Of a DNA stretch of 64,000 nucleotides, positions 8,558-17,763 are shown in pieces. A model generated the notes under the pieces. The model was not told the DNA's origin, did no database searches, and saw nothing but the letters and a program-made list of their open reading frames with translations. The translations under genes and the position numbers were made by a program. The stretch is from Ruminobacter sp. (lineage in GTDB: Bacteria > Pseudomonadota > Gammaproteobacteria > Enterobacterales > Succinivibrionaceae), in assembly GCA_017940385.1 (NCBI GenBank), contig JAGAYS010000038.1, positions 1 through 64,000 of the forward strand, read 5' to 3'. Every line of letters starts with the position of its first letter. Position 1 is the first letter of the stretch.

Positions 8558-9829
8558 ATGAAGAAAATTGGCTTACTGGCCGCGTGTCTTTTTCTGAGCG
8601 GTCATGTTCAGGCGGGGGAAGATCCTTTCGCCTTTGATCTTACTGAAGGAGAAGAGGCTGAAAAGGCTGAATCTTCTGCTTTTGATTACAGATTTTCCAA
8701 TACCGTTGAAGGACGTTTAAGAAAATTCACCCGTCAGAGTGATTTTCTGTCATCACGTCTCAGACTTAATTCTTCCCTGCTTCTTGATGCCGGATTCGGC
8801 TCCCTTTATGCAAACGGCTTTTTTGACTATGACGAAGCCGTTCACGGCTACGATAAACGTTTCAAGGCTTCACTTTACGAGCTGTACGGTAAGATTAACG
8901 GCTCTGAAACAGGGTTTTCCGGTACCCAGCTGAGTATGGGAAAAATGCGCCTTTCGTGGGGGGTAAACGACGGCAGAAGTACCATTGACGTCATTAATGC
9001 CACCTACATGCCGGATCCGATGGCTAACGGCCGAACTGTATACAAATGGCCGGCATGGATGGCAAGAGTTGAACAGTCAACGGCACTTGGAAACCTTGAA
9101 GGCGTCATCCTGCCGTTCGGCAAGGACAGACAGGAGGCAGAATACGGCAGTCCGTGGGAGCCTGAGCAGGTTCATGAACTGAGAACCCTGGAACGGAACG
9201 GGATAATTTCCCTGAATGAGCACGTAAACCCGCGCAGACCGGAATGGGGGGTAAGATACGTTAAATACATGACCGGATTTGATTTCGGGGCCGCGTACTA
9301 TTCCGGTTTTACCGACCAGCCGGTTATCCGCAGAACCTCATCCGCATCTTTTCTGATGGAGCCGGTACGCAGCAGAGTGGTAAACGTCAACGGAGCCGTG
9401 TCTCTCGGCAGCAGCACCCTGAGAGCAGAGGCTGCATACACCGGGGATTCCCCCGTTTATGACAATGCCGGTAGCGTGTACTACACGGATCTTAAGCAGT
9501 TTATTGCGGGATGGGACCGTAATTTTGACAACGACATCTATGCCAATGTTCAGCTTTTTCTGGATCACTATGACAACTTTCATGACGATTACGGACTGAC
9601 ACTGTCATTAAGCCAGAAATACTTCCATGATGCCCTCAATATAGGGGTAAATGCCATGTACGGCTACAGGAACGAGCATTCAGTTGAGACCTTTGCCGAG
9701 TACATCGTGAATGACAGTCTGACCATCAATCTGCGTGGGTACTGGATTGGCGGCGGATCTGACTCATCCGTTTATCATTCCTACGAACGGAATGATTATG
9801 TGGAAATAGGTTTTAAGTACTATCTGTAG
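8558..9829 (+). CDS. Putative outer-membrane beta-barrel protein
   Basis: A 423-residue exported protein with signal peptide MKKIGLLAACLFLSGHVQA. The mature part alternates polar and aromatic residues as in transmembrane beta strands (for example DFGAAYYSGF and NVQLFLDHYDNF) and ends YVEIGFKYYL, close to an outer-membrane assembly signal although the last residue is Leu. The architecture recalls barrel proteins that accompany LolA-like proteins in exporter operons (DUF1302-like), but I cannot name the family firmly. There is no TonB box or plug domain, so it is not a classical siderophore receptor. It stands between the LolA-like gene and the first reductase, with only 8 bp to the latter, so it is part of that operon. 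Passage of a metallophore or precursor across the outer membrane is a reasonable guess. Confidence 0.65.
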   Translation: MKKIGLLAACLFLSGHVQAGEDPFAFDLTEGEEAEKAESSAFDYRFSNTVEGRLRKFTRQSDFLSSRLRLNSSLLLDAGFGSLYANGFFDYDEAVHGYDKRFKASLYELYGKINGSETGFSGTQLSMGKMRLSWGVNDGRSTIDVINATYMPDPMANGRTVYKWPAWMARVEQSTALGNLEGVILPFGKDRQEAEYGSPWEPEQVHELRTLERNGIISLNEHVNPRRPEWGVRYVKYMTGFDFGAAYYSGFTDQPVIRRTSSASFLMEPVRSRVVNVNGAVSLGSSTLRAEAAYTGDSPVYDNAGSVYYTDLKQFIAGWDRNFDNDIYANVQLFLDHYDNFHDDYGLTLSLSQKYFHDALNIGVNAMYGYRNEHSVETFAEYIVNDSLTINLRGYWIGGGSDSSVYHSYERNDYVEIGFKYYL

Positions 9830-9837
9830 GTTTGAGT

Positions 9838-10944
9838 ATGAAAAAAGTTTTATTTTTGGGCGCTTCAGGCAGGGTCGGAGAGACGGCTTCCGACTATCTT
9901 TTAAGGAATCTCCCCGACGTTGAGCTGACTCTTGTGACCAGAAGCTCAGAGGTTGACATCGGCAGATACGGAAAGTATTCAGACAGGGTAAAGACCATGC
10001 ATGCCGACATTACTGACGTGAATCTCCTGAAAGAGATGATAACCGAAAATGATCTGGTTATTTCCTGCGTGGGACCTTCCCACAGAATCGGCCCTCTTGT
10101 AATAGATGCGTGTGCCGAAAAAGGAGCGGCTCTTCTTGACGTGTCAGGCTATGATCCGGCTCTTAAACATCTTGACCGCCTGAATGCCGAGGGTGTGCTC
10201 AGGGCTCCGATAGTGGTTAATTCCGGCCTGCTTCCGGGACTTAGCGGTTCCTATCCCCAGTATCTTATTCACAGATATCGTGATTATTCGCCTGTGGAGA
10301 AGGTTGAGGTTTTCTACGCCGGACGTGATGTGTGGAGTCTCAGTTCCGCAATAGATATTGTGTCAAGTCTGGGAGGATTCGGCGACAACAAAGGCTTCTG
10401 CCGTATTGAAAACGGAGAGCTGAGAAAGCTTGGATTTCTAAGATCCATGGTAAGCGTGAAGTTTCCGGAACCTGTGGGAAGGGTATCAGGAATGTCCATG
10501 TATTCCGAGGAAATGGCCCGTCTGATCAGGGATGAAAACATTAAGACAGCCTGCGTTTCCGGAGCCAACATAGGCAAACGTGCAGGCTTCAGTCTGCTCC
10601 TTTCCATGATTTTCAGAAGATATGCTTCCGAAAAAGGGATCGTTAAAGGGGCTGAATCACTCGTAAAGGCATCAGTCAAGGATCGTGAAAGTGCCAGCCC
10701 TTTTTACGGCATAAGCTGCAGACTGACGCTTGCGGACGGCAGAATTGTCAACGGAATGCTTACAGCCGCGGATACCTATACTCCGACGGGATATGTCGTC
10801 GGCATAAATGCAGTCAGTATGCTTACCGGGAAACTGGCACCAAGGGGATACTCCATGCATGAGGCCGTCCCTGCGGAATATCTTATTCCCGCACTGCAGA
10901 AATCAGGCGTGCTGACTCTCATAACCGATTCGTTTGCTGATTAA
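9838..10944 (+). CDS. Saccharopine-dehydrogenase-like NAD(P)-binding oxidoreductase
   Basis: A 368-residue protein opening with a Rossmann dinucleotide motif (KKVLFLGASGRVGE). It continues with features of the saccharopine dehydrogenase/homospermidine synthase superfamily: VISCVGPS, GAALLDVSGYDP and VVNSGLLPGLSG. The ATG at 9838 is preferred over the in-frame TTG at 9832 because it directly precedes the Rossmann strand and a GTAGG lies upstream. It follows the barrel gene by 8 bp and precedes a paralogue at 10972, so the two reductases form a tandem pair. In a thiazoline synthetase locus a reductase could reduce a thiazoline or an imine. The known thiazolinyl imide reductases belong to another family, so this would be a replacement or a separate step. 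The substrate is unknown. Confidence 0.72.
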   Translation: MKKVLFLGASGRVGETASDYLLRNLPDVELTLVTRSSEVDIGRYGKYSDRVKTMHADITDVNLLKEMITENDLVISCVGPSHRIGPLVIDACAEKGAALLDVSGYDPALKHLDRLNAEGVLRAPIVVNSGLLPGLSGSYPQYLIHRYRDYSPVEKVEVFYAGRDVWSLSSAIDIVSSLGGFGDNKGFCRIENGELRKLGFLRSMVSVKFPEPVGRVSGMSMYSEEMARLIRDENIKTACVSGANIGKRAGFSLLLSMIFRRYASEKGIVKGAESLVKASVKDRESASPFYGISCRLTLADGRIVNGMLTAADTYTPTGYVVGINAVSMLTGKLAPRGYSMHEAVPAEYLIPALQKSGVLTLITDSFAD

Positions 10945-10971
10945 GGCGGTTGAATTAATTATTCAGGAACC

Positions 10972-12837
10972 ATGGATATGACAGAAAAGACAGATAAGAA
11001 AAAATTCAGAATTCTGGTTATTGGCGGGAGCGGTGAAACCGGACAGATAATTCTCAGATACATAGACACCAGACATGATAATGTGGAGCTTACTGTTGCC
11101 GGAAGGCATGAACCGTCAGGAAAGGAGGAATACCGCTACGTACGGATTAATCTGGATGACTTCAACGGTTCGGTTTCGCTTATCAGGGATTTTGATTTGG
11201 TTATTGCGGCCTGTGGTCCCATGGAAAGGGTTCTTTCCTGTCTGCAGAATGTCTGTATAGAGGCAGGGGTTGATGTTATTGACATCAATGATTCCGCAAC
11301 TGCCGCGTCCGAAGCCCTGAATAAGCATGCGCATGCTGCCGGGAAGAATGTCAGAATATATTCCGGTATGGGCATGTCCCCGGGACTTACGTCAGTTATG
11401 CTGAGAACGCTGGCAGAGAAAAAATTGTCGGCTGCCGGGGTATACAGAGCCAGAATCTGTATGGGAACCTCATACGGCGGCGGTCGTTCAAGTCCGTATG
11501 CCATGCTGGACAATCTGAAAAACGATATTCTGGTTTATCAGGATTCACGGGCCGTGAAGATAAAGAATCCATGGCGTGACGACAACTCCGATTTCCTTTT
11601 TACGGGAAAAAGGAAAAAGCTTACAGGGGTACATTACAGCACTCCCGAAATATACTCCCTGGCATCACCGAGATATCAGCATGACAGGGCTTTCGTAAGC
11701 AGCTATGATGTCAGATGCACCATGGAGGGGTTCCCTGTCGGAGCCGCCAGATTCATAGCGGGAATAAACGGCAGCGGCAGATTTGACAGTGTTCTTGCCG
11801 GAATTTTATACAGGAGCGGACAGAAGATGAAGCGGAGTCCTAAGGCTGACCCCGACAATCATATCGTTATCTATCCGGACAGTGACGAGGACAGGGGAAT
11901 CATGCTTTTCGGGGATGTGTCTTCATATGACCTTACGGCCGCCATGGCTGCGGCCGTTACTGACTGCTGGATTGACGGCTCCCTCAGTGAAAAACCAGGA
12001 GTATACAGTGTGGAATTTCTTAATGACGACAGCTTTGCCGCCGTTGTCAGGGCTTTGGACAGACGCAATGTCTTTTGGAAACCCGTTGCCGAAGTCAGAA
12101 AGTCCGGATGGGATCAGTGGGGATGGCTGGAAAGAAATGCTCATGACGTCAGTGCCCTGAGACACTACGGTGAAAACTGGTACAGTGTCAGAATTCATCC
12201 TCGCATGAAGAACGTTCAGACTGACATTCTTTACGCATCCTCCGTCTGGAAGGAGATAAGGAGCCGTTATAAGGGAATGAGGCTTGTTTTTTTGGGGCTG
12301 AAAATGATGAACAGATGGCGCAGGAGCGTCAGTACCCTGAAGGACATCGGGGGAAAGGGGCCAATGCACTCTGCTCTGGTAAAGGACATGGGCATGTTTG
12401 CCTCCGGTTATTCACTGGTAAGGGACATGGTCGGTAAGGACAGGGCCGTCGGGCTCTACAGGGAGATGTTTCTTACCGCAGGCGGCAGTGAAATGTGCTG
12501 GTTCATGCCTCGTCCGGAAACCTTTAAGAGACTGCCTAATCCGGCTGAATCCGTTGTTTCCTATTTCAGGGCAATGATGGAGAAGAATGATTCGTGCGGT
12601 TTTGTATCTTTTAAGTACGGTGAGGAACGTAAGGACGGAAGAACAGAGATTCGTTTTGAAATCAGAAACTGCATTTATGCGGAACTTTTTAAAAGGCTGG
12701 GATGCCCTGAGCTTTGTGATCTGATTAGACTGGAGGAAAAGCAGGAGCTTGCGAGAATCACTGACGGAACGGGGCTTTCATACAATTGTAAGCTTCTCGG
12801 AGACGGGGATGCTGACATAGTGTTTTCCTTTACGTAA
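10972..12837 (+). CDS. Saccharopine-dehydrogenase-like reductase fused to an ATC-hydrolase-like domain
   Basis: A 621-residue two-part protein. Residues about 12-395 are a second saccharopine-dehydrogenase-like domain: Rossmann motif ILVIGGSGETGQ, VIAACGPM, VDVIDINDSA and GMGMSPGLTSVM. Residues about 420-621 form a separate domain ending IRNCIYAELFKRLGCPEL...KLLGDGDADIVFSF. That pattern (Cys-x-Tyr-Ala-x-x-Phe, then Leu-Gly-Cys-Pro-Glu-Leu) is what I know from the L-2-amino-thiazoline-4-carboxylic acid hydrolase family, whose founder opens a thiazoline ring. The usual final Cys-Asp-Phe is Ala-Asp-Ile here. The gene follows its paralogue by 27 bp and ends the operon. A reductase plus thiazoline-ring hydrolase beside a heterocyclizing synthetase suggests modification or intracellular breakdown of a thiazoline metallophore. 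The domain match is by eye and the function is inference. Confidence 0.65.
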   Translation: MDMTEKTDKKKFRILVIGGSGETGQIILRYIDTRHDNVELTVAGRHEPSGKEEYRYVRINLDDFNGSVSLIRDFDLVIAACGPMERVLSCLQNVCIEAGVDVIDINDSATAASEALNKHAHAAGKNVRIYSGMGMSPGLTSVMLRTLAEKKLSAAGVYRARICMGTSYGGGRSSPYAMLDNLKNDILVYQDSRAVKIKNPWRDDNSDFLFTGKRKKLTGVHYSTPEIYSLASPRYQHDRAFVSSYDVRCTMEGFPVGAARFIAGINGSGRFDSVLAGILYRSGQKMKRSPKADPDNHIVIYPDSDEDRGIMLFGDVSSYDLTAAMAAAVTDCWIDGSLSEKPGVYSVEFLNDDSFAAVVRALDRRNVFWKPVAEVRKSGWDQWGWLERNAHDVSALRHYGENWYSVRIHPRMKNVQTDILYASSVWKEIRSRYKGMRLVFLGLKMMNRWRRSVSTLKDIGGKGPMHSALVKDMGMFASGYSLVRDMVGKDRAVGLYREMFLTAGGSEMCWFMPRPETFKRLPNPAESVVSYFRAMMEKNDSCGFVSFKYGEERKDGRTEIRFEIRNCIYAELFKRLGCPELCDLIRLEEKQELARITDGTGLSYNCKLLGDGDADIVFSFT

Positions 12838-12917
12838 GGTGCCGGTAATGATGTTTTTCGCGATCCGTCGGCAGAGAAAAGGAATAAAGAGTTTTTTTTA
12901 AATAATGTGCGTTATGT

Positions 12918-12944
12918 CTTGAAATCCGTCAGTTAAGCCCATAC
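12918..12944 (+). promoter_or_regulatory. Sigma32-like heat-shock promoter of lon
   Basis: CTTGAAA (12918-12924) is a perfect heat-shock -35 element. After 13 bp comes CCCATAC (12938-12944), close to the CCCCATnT -10 consensus. The start codon of lon is about 40 bp further. lon is a known sigma32 target in enterobacteria. Confidence 0.7.
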
Positions 12945-12981
12945 GTAATTCAATGGTAGTTATGTTTATGGAAAATTGGAT

Positions 12982-15441
12982 ATGTCTAAAGAAACAGATA
13001 ATAACGATTCTCTGTCTGAGAATACGGAAAACTCAGAAGGAGTAGTGGAGCAGCAGGAGTCGTCAGGTACAGCCGGAGAAGTGATGGTTTCAGAGCATGA
13101 CAGACCATCCGTTCTGCACGTTATTCCGGTTTACGACAGACCCGTTCTCCCAAGTGAGGTACTTCCTGTTCAGCTGGCTGGTAAATGGGGAGAAACCATC
13201 CGTCAGGTCATAAACGGTGAGGATAAGGTTTTTGCCATTGTGGCAAGACCTGAAAGTGAGCTGGAACAGGAGTTCGACGCTGAGAAGCTGGCAGGTAAGA
13301 TGGGGTGTCTTGTCAGGGTTATGCAGGCTCGCATCAGCGATGATTTGCAGGTTGTCGTACAGGGTATTTCACGCGTAAAGCTCAGCAACATCCGTGTTCA
13401 TAAAAACAAGGTAATCACCGGTGATGCCGAATACCCGGTAGAAAAGATTCCGGAAAGCGGCAGCAGGGAGGAAATAGAAATCAAGGCTTATACCATGGCC
13501 ATTATTTCCACCATGCGTGAGCTTATTCCGATTAATCCGCTGTATTACAACGAGCTGAAGCAGTATCTCTTAAGATTCAATCCAAACGATCCGTCACTGC
13601 TTGCGGACTGCGCCGCAAGCATAACTACGGCACATACCTCAGAGCTTATCGAAGTGCTTGAGACTGTTGATCTGCTGCCTCGTCTCAAACTGGCCCTTGC
13701 CCTTATTCAGAAGGAACTCGCAAGTACCAAGCTGGAAAAATCCATTAAGAATTCTGTCACCGAAAAGATCAATGCCAGACAGCGTAATTACATGCTGAAG
13801 GAGCAGATGAAGGAGATTCAGAAAGAGCTTGGAATTCTTGTTGATGACAAGACTTCGGAAATAAACAGGCTGAAGGAGAAAATGTCACGTCTTAATCCGC
13901 CTGAGGATATCCTGAACAGGTTCAACGAGGAACTCAACCGCATGAATCTCCTTGATTCGCAGAGTCCTGAATTTGCCGTAAGCCGTGATTATCTCAACTG
14001 GCTGACTGACGTGCCGTGGGGAATTTACGTAAAGGAAAATTTCAGTCTGAAGCATGCCAGAAAGATTTTGGAGCGTGACCACGAGGGACTTGCGGACGTG
14101 AAGGAACGTGTTTTGGAGTTCCTTGCGGTCGGCAGCTACAGACATGAATTCAACGGCGCGGTAATGCTTCTTGTGGGACCTCCCGGTGTAGGTAAAACAT
14201 CCATCGGACGTTCGGTTGCGGATGCGCTTAACAGACCGTTTTTCAGATTCAGTCTGGGCGGCATGAATGATGAGGCCGAAATCAAGGGACACAGAAGAAC
14301 CTATATAGGTGCCCTTCCCGGTAAGCTGGTTCAGGCCTTAAAGGAATCAAAGGCCATGAATCCGGTCATCCTGCTGGATGAGATAGACAAACTCAAGGAG
14401 AGTTACCACGGTGATCCTGCCGGGGCGTTGCTGGAAACTCTGGATCCGGAACAGAATTCAGGCTTCAGGGATCACTATCTTGACGTTAAGATAGATCTGT
14501 CCAAATGTCTCTTTATCTGTACTGCCAACTCGCTTGACACCATCCCTCCGGCACTTCTTGACCGTATGGATGCCATACGTCTCTCCGGTTATCTGGCTGA
14601 AGAAAAATTTCTTATAGCCAAAAAGCATCTTATTCCCAAGGCTCTGGAAAAGGCCGGAATAAAGAATAAGGAAATAAGGTTCCAGGATGGCGCATTGCGT
14701 AAGATTATTGACGAATACGCACGTGAATCAGGAGTCCGCAATCTGGAAAAGTGCATCGGCAGAATTATCCGCAAGGGGGTTATAAAACTTGTGGAAAAAG
14801 AAACCGAAAAAATTACGGTTAAGCCTGCGGATATCAGGGGATATCTCGGCGTACCGCCGTTCGCAAGGGAAAGAACCCTTGAGGGCATCGGCATTGTCAC
14901 CGGGCTTGCCTGGACTTCAGTCGGCGGCGCTACCCTGCCGGTGGAGGCTAAGCTTGTGGATCGCTATGCGAAGAACTTCAGTCTGACCGGAAACCTCGGT
15001 AATGTCATGAAGGAATCAGCATCGATTGCCCTGAGTTATATATCCTCAAACGCAGCCTCATTCGGAGCTGACATACCGGACAATTTTTTTGAAAAGGCCA
15101 ATATCCATCTGCACGTGCCTGAAGGCGCAACACCGAAGGACGGTCCTAGCGCCGGTATTACCATGGCAAGTGCAATTCTGTCACTGGTTCTTAACAGGGC
15201 TCCGAAAGCCAATTATGCCATGACGGGTGAACTTTCACTTACCGGTAACGTGCTTGCCATCGGCGGCATCAGGGAAAAGGTTATTGCCGCAAAGCGCGTC
15301 GGCATCACGAACCTGATTGTTCCGGCCGCAAATCGTGAAGACGTGGCGGAACTTCCTGACTATGTAAGGGAAGGCGTAAACTTCAACTTTGTGGATAAGT
15401 ATGAAGAGGTGGCCAGGATACTTTTTGACATCGGAAAGTAG
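12982..15441 (+). CDS. lon: ATP-dependent protease La (Lon)
   Basis: An 819-residue cytoplasmic AAA+ serine protease. The first 40 residues are a Ser/Glu/Asn-rich extension not found in E. coli Lon. The LAN substrate-recognition domain follows, then Walker A GPPGVGKT, Walker B VILLDEIDK, and the C-terminal protease domain with the catalytic Ser in DGPSAGIT and Lys in KVIAAKR. The length is slightly above the usual 780-800 because of that extension. ATG 12982 is chosen with GGA just upstream; the TTG at 12976 is in frame but has no better site. It degrades misfolded and regulatory proteins, and its upstream region carries a heat-shock promoter. It is monocistronic, with a strong hairpin after it. 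Confidence 0.97.
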   Translation: MSKETDNNDSLSENTENSEGVVEQQESSGTAGEVMVSEHDRPSVLHVIPVYDRPVLPSEVLPVQLAGKWGETIRQVINGEDKVFAIVARPESELEQEFDAEKLAGKMGCLVRVMQARISDDLQVVVQGISRVKLSNIRVHKNKVITGDAEYPVEKIPESGSREEIEIKAYTMAIISTMRELIPINPLYYNELKQYLLRFNPNDPSLLADCAASITTAHTSELIEVLETVDLLPRLKLALALIQKELASTKLEKSIKNSVTEKINARQRNYMLKEQMKEIQKELGILVDDKTSEINRLKEKMSRLNPPEDILNRFNEELNRMNLLDSQSPEFAVSRDYLNWLTDVPWGIYVKENFSLKHARKILERDHEGLADVKERVLEFLAVGSYRHEFNGAVMLLVGPPGVGKTSIGRSVADALNRPFFRFSLGGMNDEAEIKGHRRTYIGALPGKLVQALKESKAMNPVILLDEIDKLKESYHGDPAGALLETLDPEQNSGFRDHYLDVKIDLSKCLFICTANSLDTIPPALLDRMDAIRLSGYLAEEKFLIAKKHLIPKALEKAGIKNKEIRFQDGALRKIIDEYARESGVRNLEKCIGRIIRKGVIKLVEKETEKITVKPADIRGYLGVPPFARERTLEGIGIVTGLAWTSVGGATLPVEAKLVDRYAKNFSLTGNLGNVMKESASIALSYISSNAASFGADIPDNFFEKANIHLHVPEGATPKDGPSAGITMASAILSLVLNRAPKANYAMTGELSLTGNVLAIGGIREKVIAAKRVGITNLIVPAANREDVAELPDYVREGVNFNFVDKYEEVARILFDIGK

Positions 15442-15482
15442 TCCCGTGAATCCGTAATGCGGATAATAACCGAAACTTATGA

Positions 15483-15522
15483 ACCTTCTGCAGCGCAATC
15501 CGCTGCAGAAGGTCTTTGTTTC
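15483..15522 (+). terminator. Rho-independent terminator of lon
   Basis: A perfect 13-bp stem (15483-15495 with 15501-15513) and a CAATC loop are followed by a T-rich run CTTTGTTTCTT. Confidence 0.9.
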
Positions 15523-15686
15523 TTATCTGTTCTCTGCTGATTGGAACAGGTATGAGATGTATGTTCATAATTAGGACGATATTTTTGGCGGTTTTCTGTC
15601 TCCGGGCCGTTTACTAACGGACCGGTGGCATTTCGCCGAAAAAGTGAAATTTAATTTTGCGGCAATAAGTCATACATGACTGGATT

Positions 15687-15695
15687 TGTTATAAT
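15687..15695 (+). promoter_or_regulatory. Extended -10 promoter of the USG-1-like gene
   Basis: TGTTATAAT (TGn plus a perfect TATAAT at 15690-15695) lies 45 bp before the start codon. No good -35 is present at 17 bp, which fits an extended -10 promoter. Confidence 0.5.
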
Positions 15696-15739
15696 GCTCG
15701 CACAATTCTTCATGTCCTGGTTTTTATTAAGGAAAAACA

Positions 15740-16735
15740 ATGGCTGAAATAAAACTTGCACTGTTAGGCTATGATACTGATATCGGTAAGGCTCTTACCG
15801 AGATTATGGAACAGGAAGGCATTGAACTTGCGGATTACATTCCGCTCTCCTATACCGCCGATGAATACGACGCTATAGGTTATCTGGGAAAAAACTACCA
15901 GATTCAGAGGGTCGAGGAGTTTGAGCCGGAAAAGGCCAATGTCTTAATGATTGCCGGAAATTACAGCGAGGCCGGTAAACTTGTGGCACAGGCCAGAAAA
16001 AGCGGTCTTGTCATTGTTGATGCCGGTGAGGTAAACGTAAAAGAAGGCAGAATCTTTGTTGACGGTCTTGCTGACGCCGATACGGATTTCGTGTATGACG
16101 CCGATTATATAGTACCAATGAGTTCGGAAGCCACAATGCTTTCACTCATTCTTAAGCCAATTTCCGAAAGAATGACCATAAGTTCCGTGAGTGCCGTAAT
16201 GATGGAATCCGTTTCCGGCATTGGTGACAGCGGTACAGCCGAACTCGCACGTGAATCCATCTCCCTGTTTAACATGAGGGACATCGCTCCGCGCATATTT
16301 CCGAGTCAGATGGCCTTTAACGTGCATACTGCGGTGGGTGACATCAATCTTGACGACACCACCACTCACGAAAACAACGTGATTGACGAGCTTAGGCCGG
16401 TACTTGGCGAAACGGCGGATGTGATTAATTTAACCTCAGTGGTGGTACCTGTTTTCTACGGACATACCCTAAGCATGAACATTTCATTCCTTGAGGATAT
16501 TTCCCTTGATGAGTTCAAAAATCTGGTGGCGGCTGCTCCGGGTGTTGAACTTGTTGACGATGAGGAACTGACACCGGTTAAGTTCGGAAAGAAAGAAGAT
16601 AAGTTGTATATTTCCCGTATCAGAGCCCTGAAAGGACAGGTTTCATCATTTACCCTGGTTGCTGTAATGGATAATTTCCTCAGGGGCGTGGTGCTGAACT
16701 GCATGGGAATTATCAGAAAACTCAGTTTAAAATAA
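15740..16735 (+). CDS. usg: USG-1-like aspartate-semialdehyde dehydrogenase paralogue
   Basis: A 331-residue protein with the aspartate-semialdehyde dehydrogenase fold: an N-terminal NADP-binding part ([14 protein letters not shown]) and the conserved late block [14 protein letters not shown]. Where active Asd has the nucleophile Cys in an Asn-Cys block, this protein reads [14 protein letters not shown], so the catalytic Cys is missing. That is the hallmark of USG-1, a paralogue of unknown role in gammaproteobacteria. It is unlikely to make aspartate semialdehyde. Clear ribosome site AAGGAAAA precedes ATG 15740. It ends 8 bp before the L,D-transpeptidase gene and is probably cotranscribed with it. 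A true asd is not in the window. Confidence 0.82.
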   Translation: MAEIKLALLGYDTDIGKALTEIMEQEGIELADYIPLSYTADEYDAIGYLGKNYQIQRVEEFEPEKANVLMIAGNYSEAGKLVAQARKSGLVIVDAGEVNVKEGRIFVDGLADADTDFVYDADYIVPMSSEATMLSLILKPISERMTISSVSAVMMESVSGIGDSGTAELARESISLFNMRDIAPRIFPSQMAFNVHTAVGDINLDDTTTHENNVIDELRPVLGETADVINLTSVVVPVFYGHTLSMNISFLEDISLDEFKNLVAAAPGVELVDDEELTPVKFGKKEDKLYISRIRALKGQVSSFTLVAVMDNFLRGVVLNCMGIIRKLSLK

Positions 16736-16743
16736 GGCCTTTT

Positions 16744-17658
16744 ATGAAACTGTTAAAAACTGTTATCGGTTTAGCCGTTGCGGCAGCATGCATTGATGCA
16801 CATGCCGTAACCTATAAGGTTCCTGCAGACGGCAGTCGTCTGGTGGGTGAAGTGCTTGTTACCACCGTTCCGGGAAACAATACCTCGCTTGAAAGCATTG
16901 CCGCGCAGTATCAGCAGGGATTTAGCAACATGATGGAAGCAAATCCGAAGGTTGACCCATATTCTCCAAGACCGGGCAGCACGGTGATTATTCCTCAGCA
17001 GCTGATTCTTCCGGACACTGTTCATGAAGGTATTGTGGTAAACAGCGCCGAGATGAGACTGTATTACTATCATGACGGCGTGGTTGACGTACTCCCTGTC
17101 GGCATAGGACAGCTCGGCAAGGATACTCCTGTAGACTGGGTTACCAAGGTCGAGCGTAAGAAGGCCGGTCCAACCTGGACTCCAACCGCACAGACCAGAG
17201 CGGAATACGCAGCCATGGGTGAGCCTCTTCCTGCCGTAGTGCCTGCCGGTAAGGACAATCCAATGGGACTGTACGCGCTGTATGTCGGCCGTCTTTATGC
17301 CATTCACGGAACCAATGCCGATTTCGGTATCGGTCTGCGCGTAAGCCACGGCTGTATCCGTTTAAGAGATCCTGACATTGAGTATCTGTTCAACAACGTT
17401 CCGGTAAACACCAGAGTTCAGTTTATAAATGAACCGGTCAAGGTAACTGAGGAACCGGACGGCGGAATCTATATTGAAGTGCATCAGCCACTGTCAACAA
17501 ACGAGTCTGATTTGAACTCCTCTGATTATTCACCTCTTCATCTGAAGCCTGCAATCAAGGCTTTCCTGAACGAGCACAAGGTCAACAGAAGTCTTCTTGA
17601 CGAATACTTTAATACCCGAAACGGTATGCCTCAGCTGCTCAATCCTGTAGAATGGTAG
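16744..17658 (+). CDS. erfK: L,D-transpeptidase, ErfK/YbiS/YcfS/YnhG family
   Basis: A 304-residue periplasmic enzyme with signal peptide [22 protein letters not shown] LysM-like peptidoglycan-binding part (about residues 25-95, [17 protein letters not shown]) is followed by the YkuD catalytic domain with HGT and the active-site motif SHGCIRL (nucleophile Cys). The stretch around [17 protein letters not shown] is shared with E. coli ErfK, YbiS and YcfS, which attach Braun lipoprotein to peptidoglycan or form 3-3 cross-links. Which paralogue it equals cannot be told, so the symbol is the family name. It follows usg by 8 bp and is closed by a bidirectional terminator shared with the convergent lnt. 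Confidence 0.92.
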   Translation: MKLLKTVIGLAVAAACIDAHAVTYKVPADGSRLVGEVLVTTVPGNNTSLESIAAQYQQGFSNMMEANPKVDPYSPRPGSTVIIPQQLILPDTVHEGIVVNSAEMRLYYYHDGVVDVLPVGIGQLGKDTPVDWVTKVERKKAGPTWTPTAQTRAEYAAMGEPLPAVVPAGKDNPMGLYALYVGRLYAIHGTNADFGIGLRVSHGCIRLRDPDIEYLFNNVPVNTRVQFINEPVKVTEEPDGGIYIEVHQPLSTNESDLNSSDYSPLHLKPAIKAFLNEHKVNRSLLDEYFNTRNGMPQLLNPVEW

Positions 17659-17676
17659 AGACGGAATGCATGCATG

Positions 17677-17706
17677 AAAAAGTCCCCGTTAGGGGACTTT
17701 TTGTTT
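17677..17706. terminator. Bidirectional terminator between L,D-transpeptidase and lnt
   Basis: AAAAAGTCCCC (17677-17687), loop GTTA, GGGGACTTTTT (17692-17702). T runs are present on both strands between two convergent genes. Confidence 0.92.
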
Positions 17707-17763
17707 GGGTATAAAAGGTATTTCGTTAAACGGTTATTAACGTTAAGTTCAATTTCCCTTACG

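Noticed and set aside
15740..16735. Functional aspartate-semialdehyde dehydrogenase (asd)
   Set aside because: The catalytic Cys block is replaced by SSEATM, so the gene is better called a USG-1-like paralogue.
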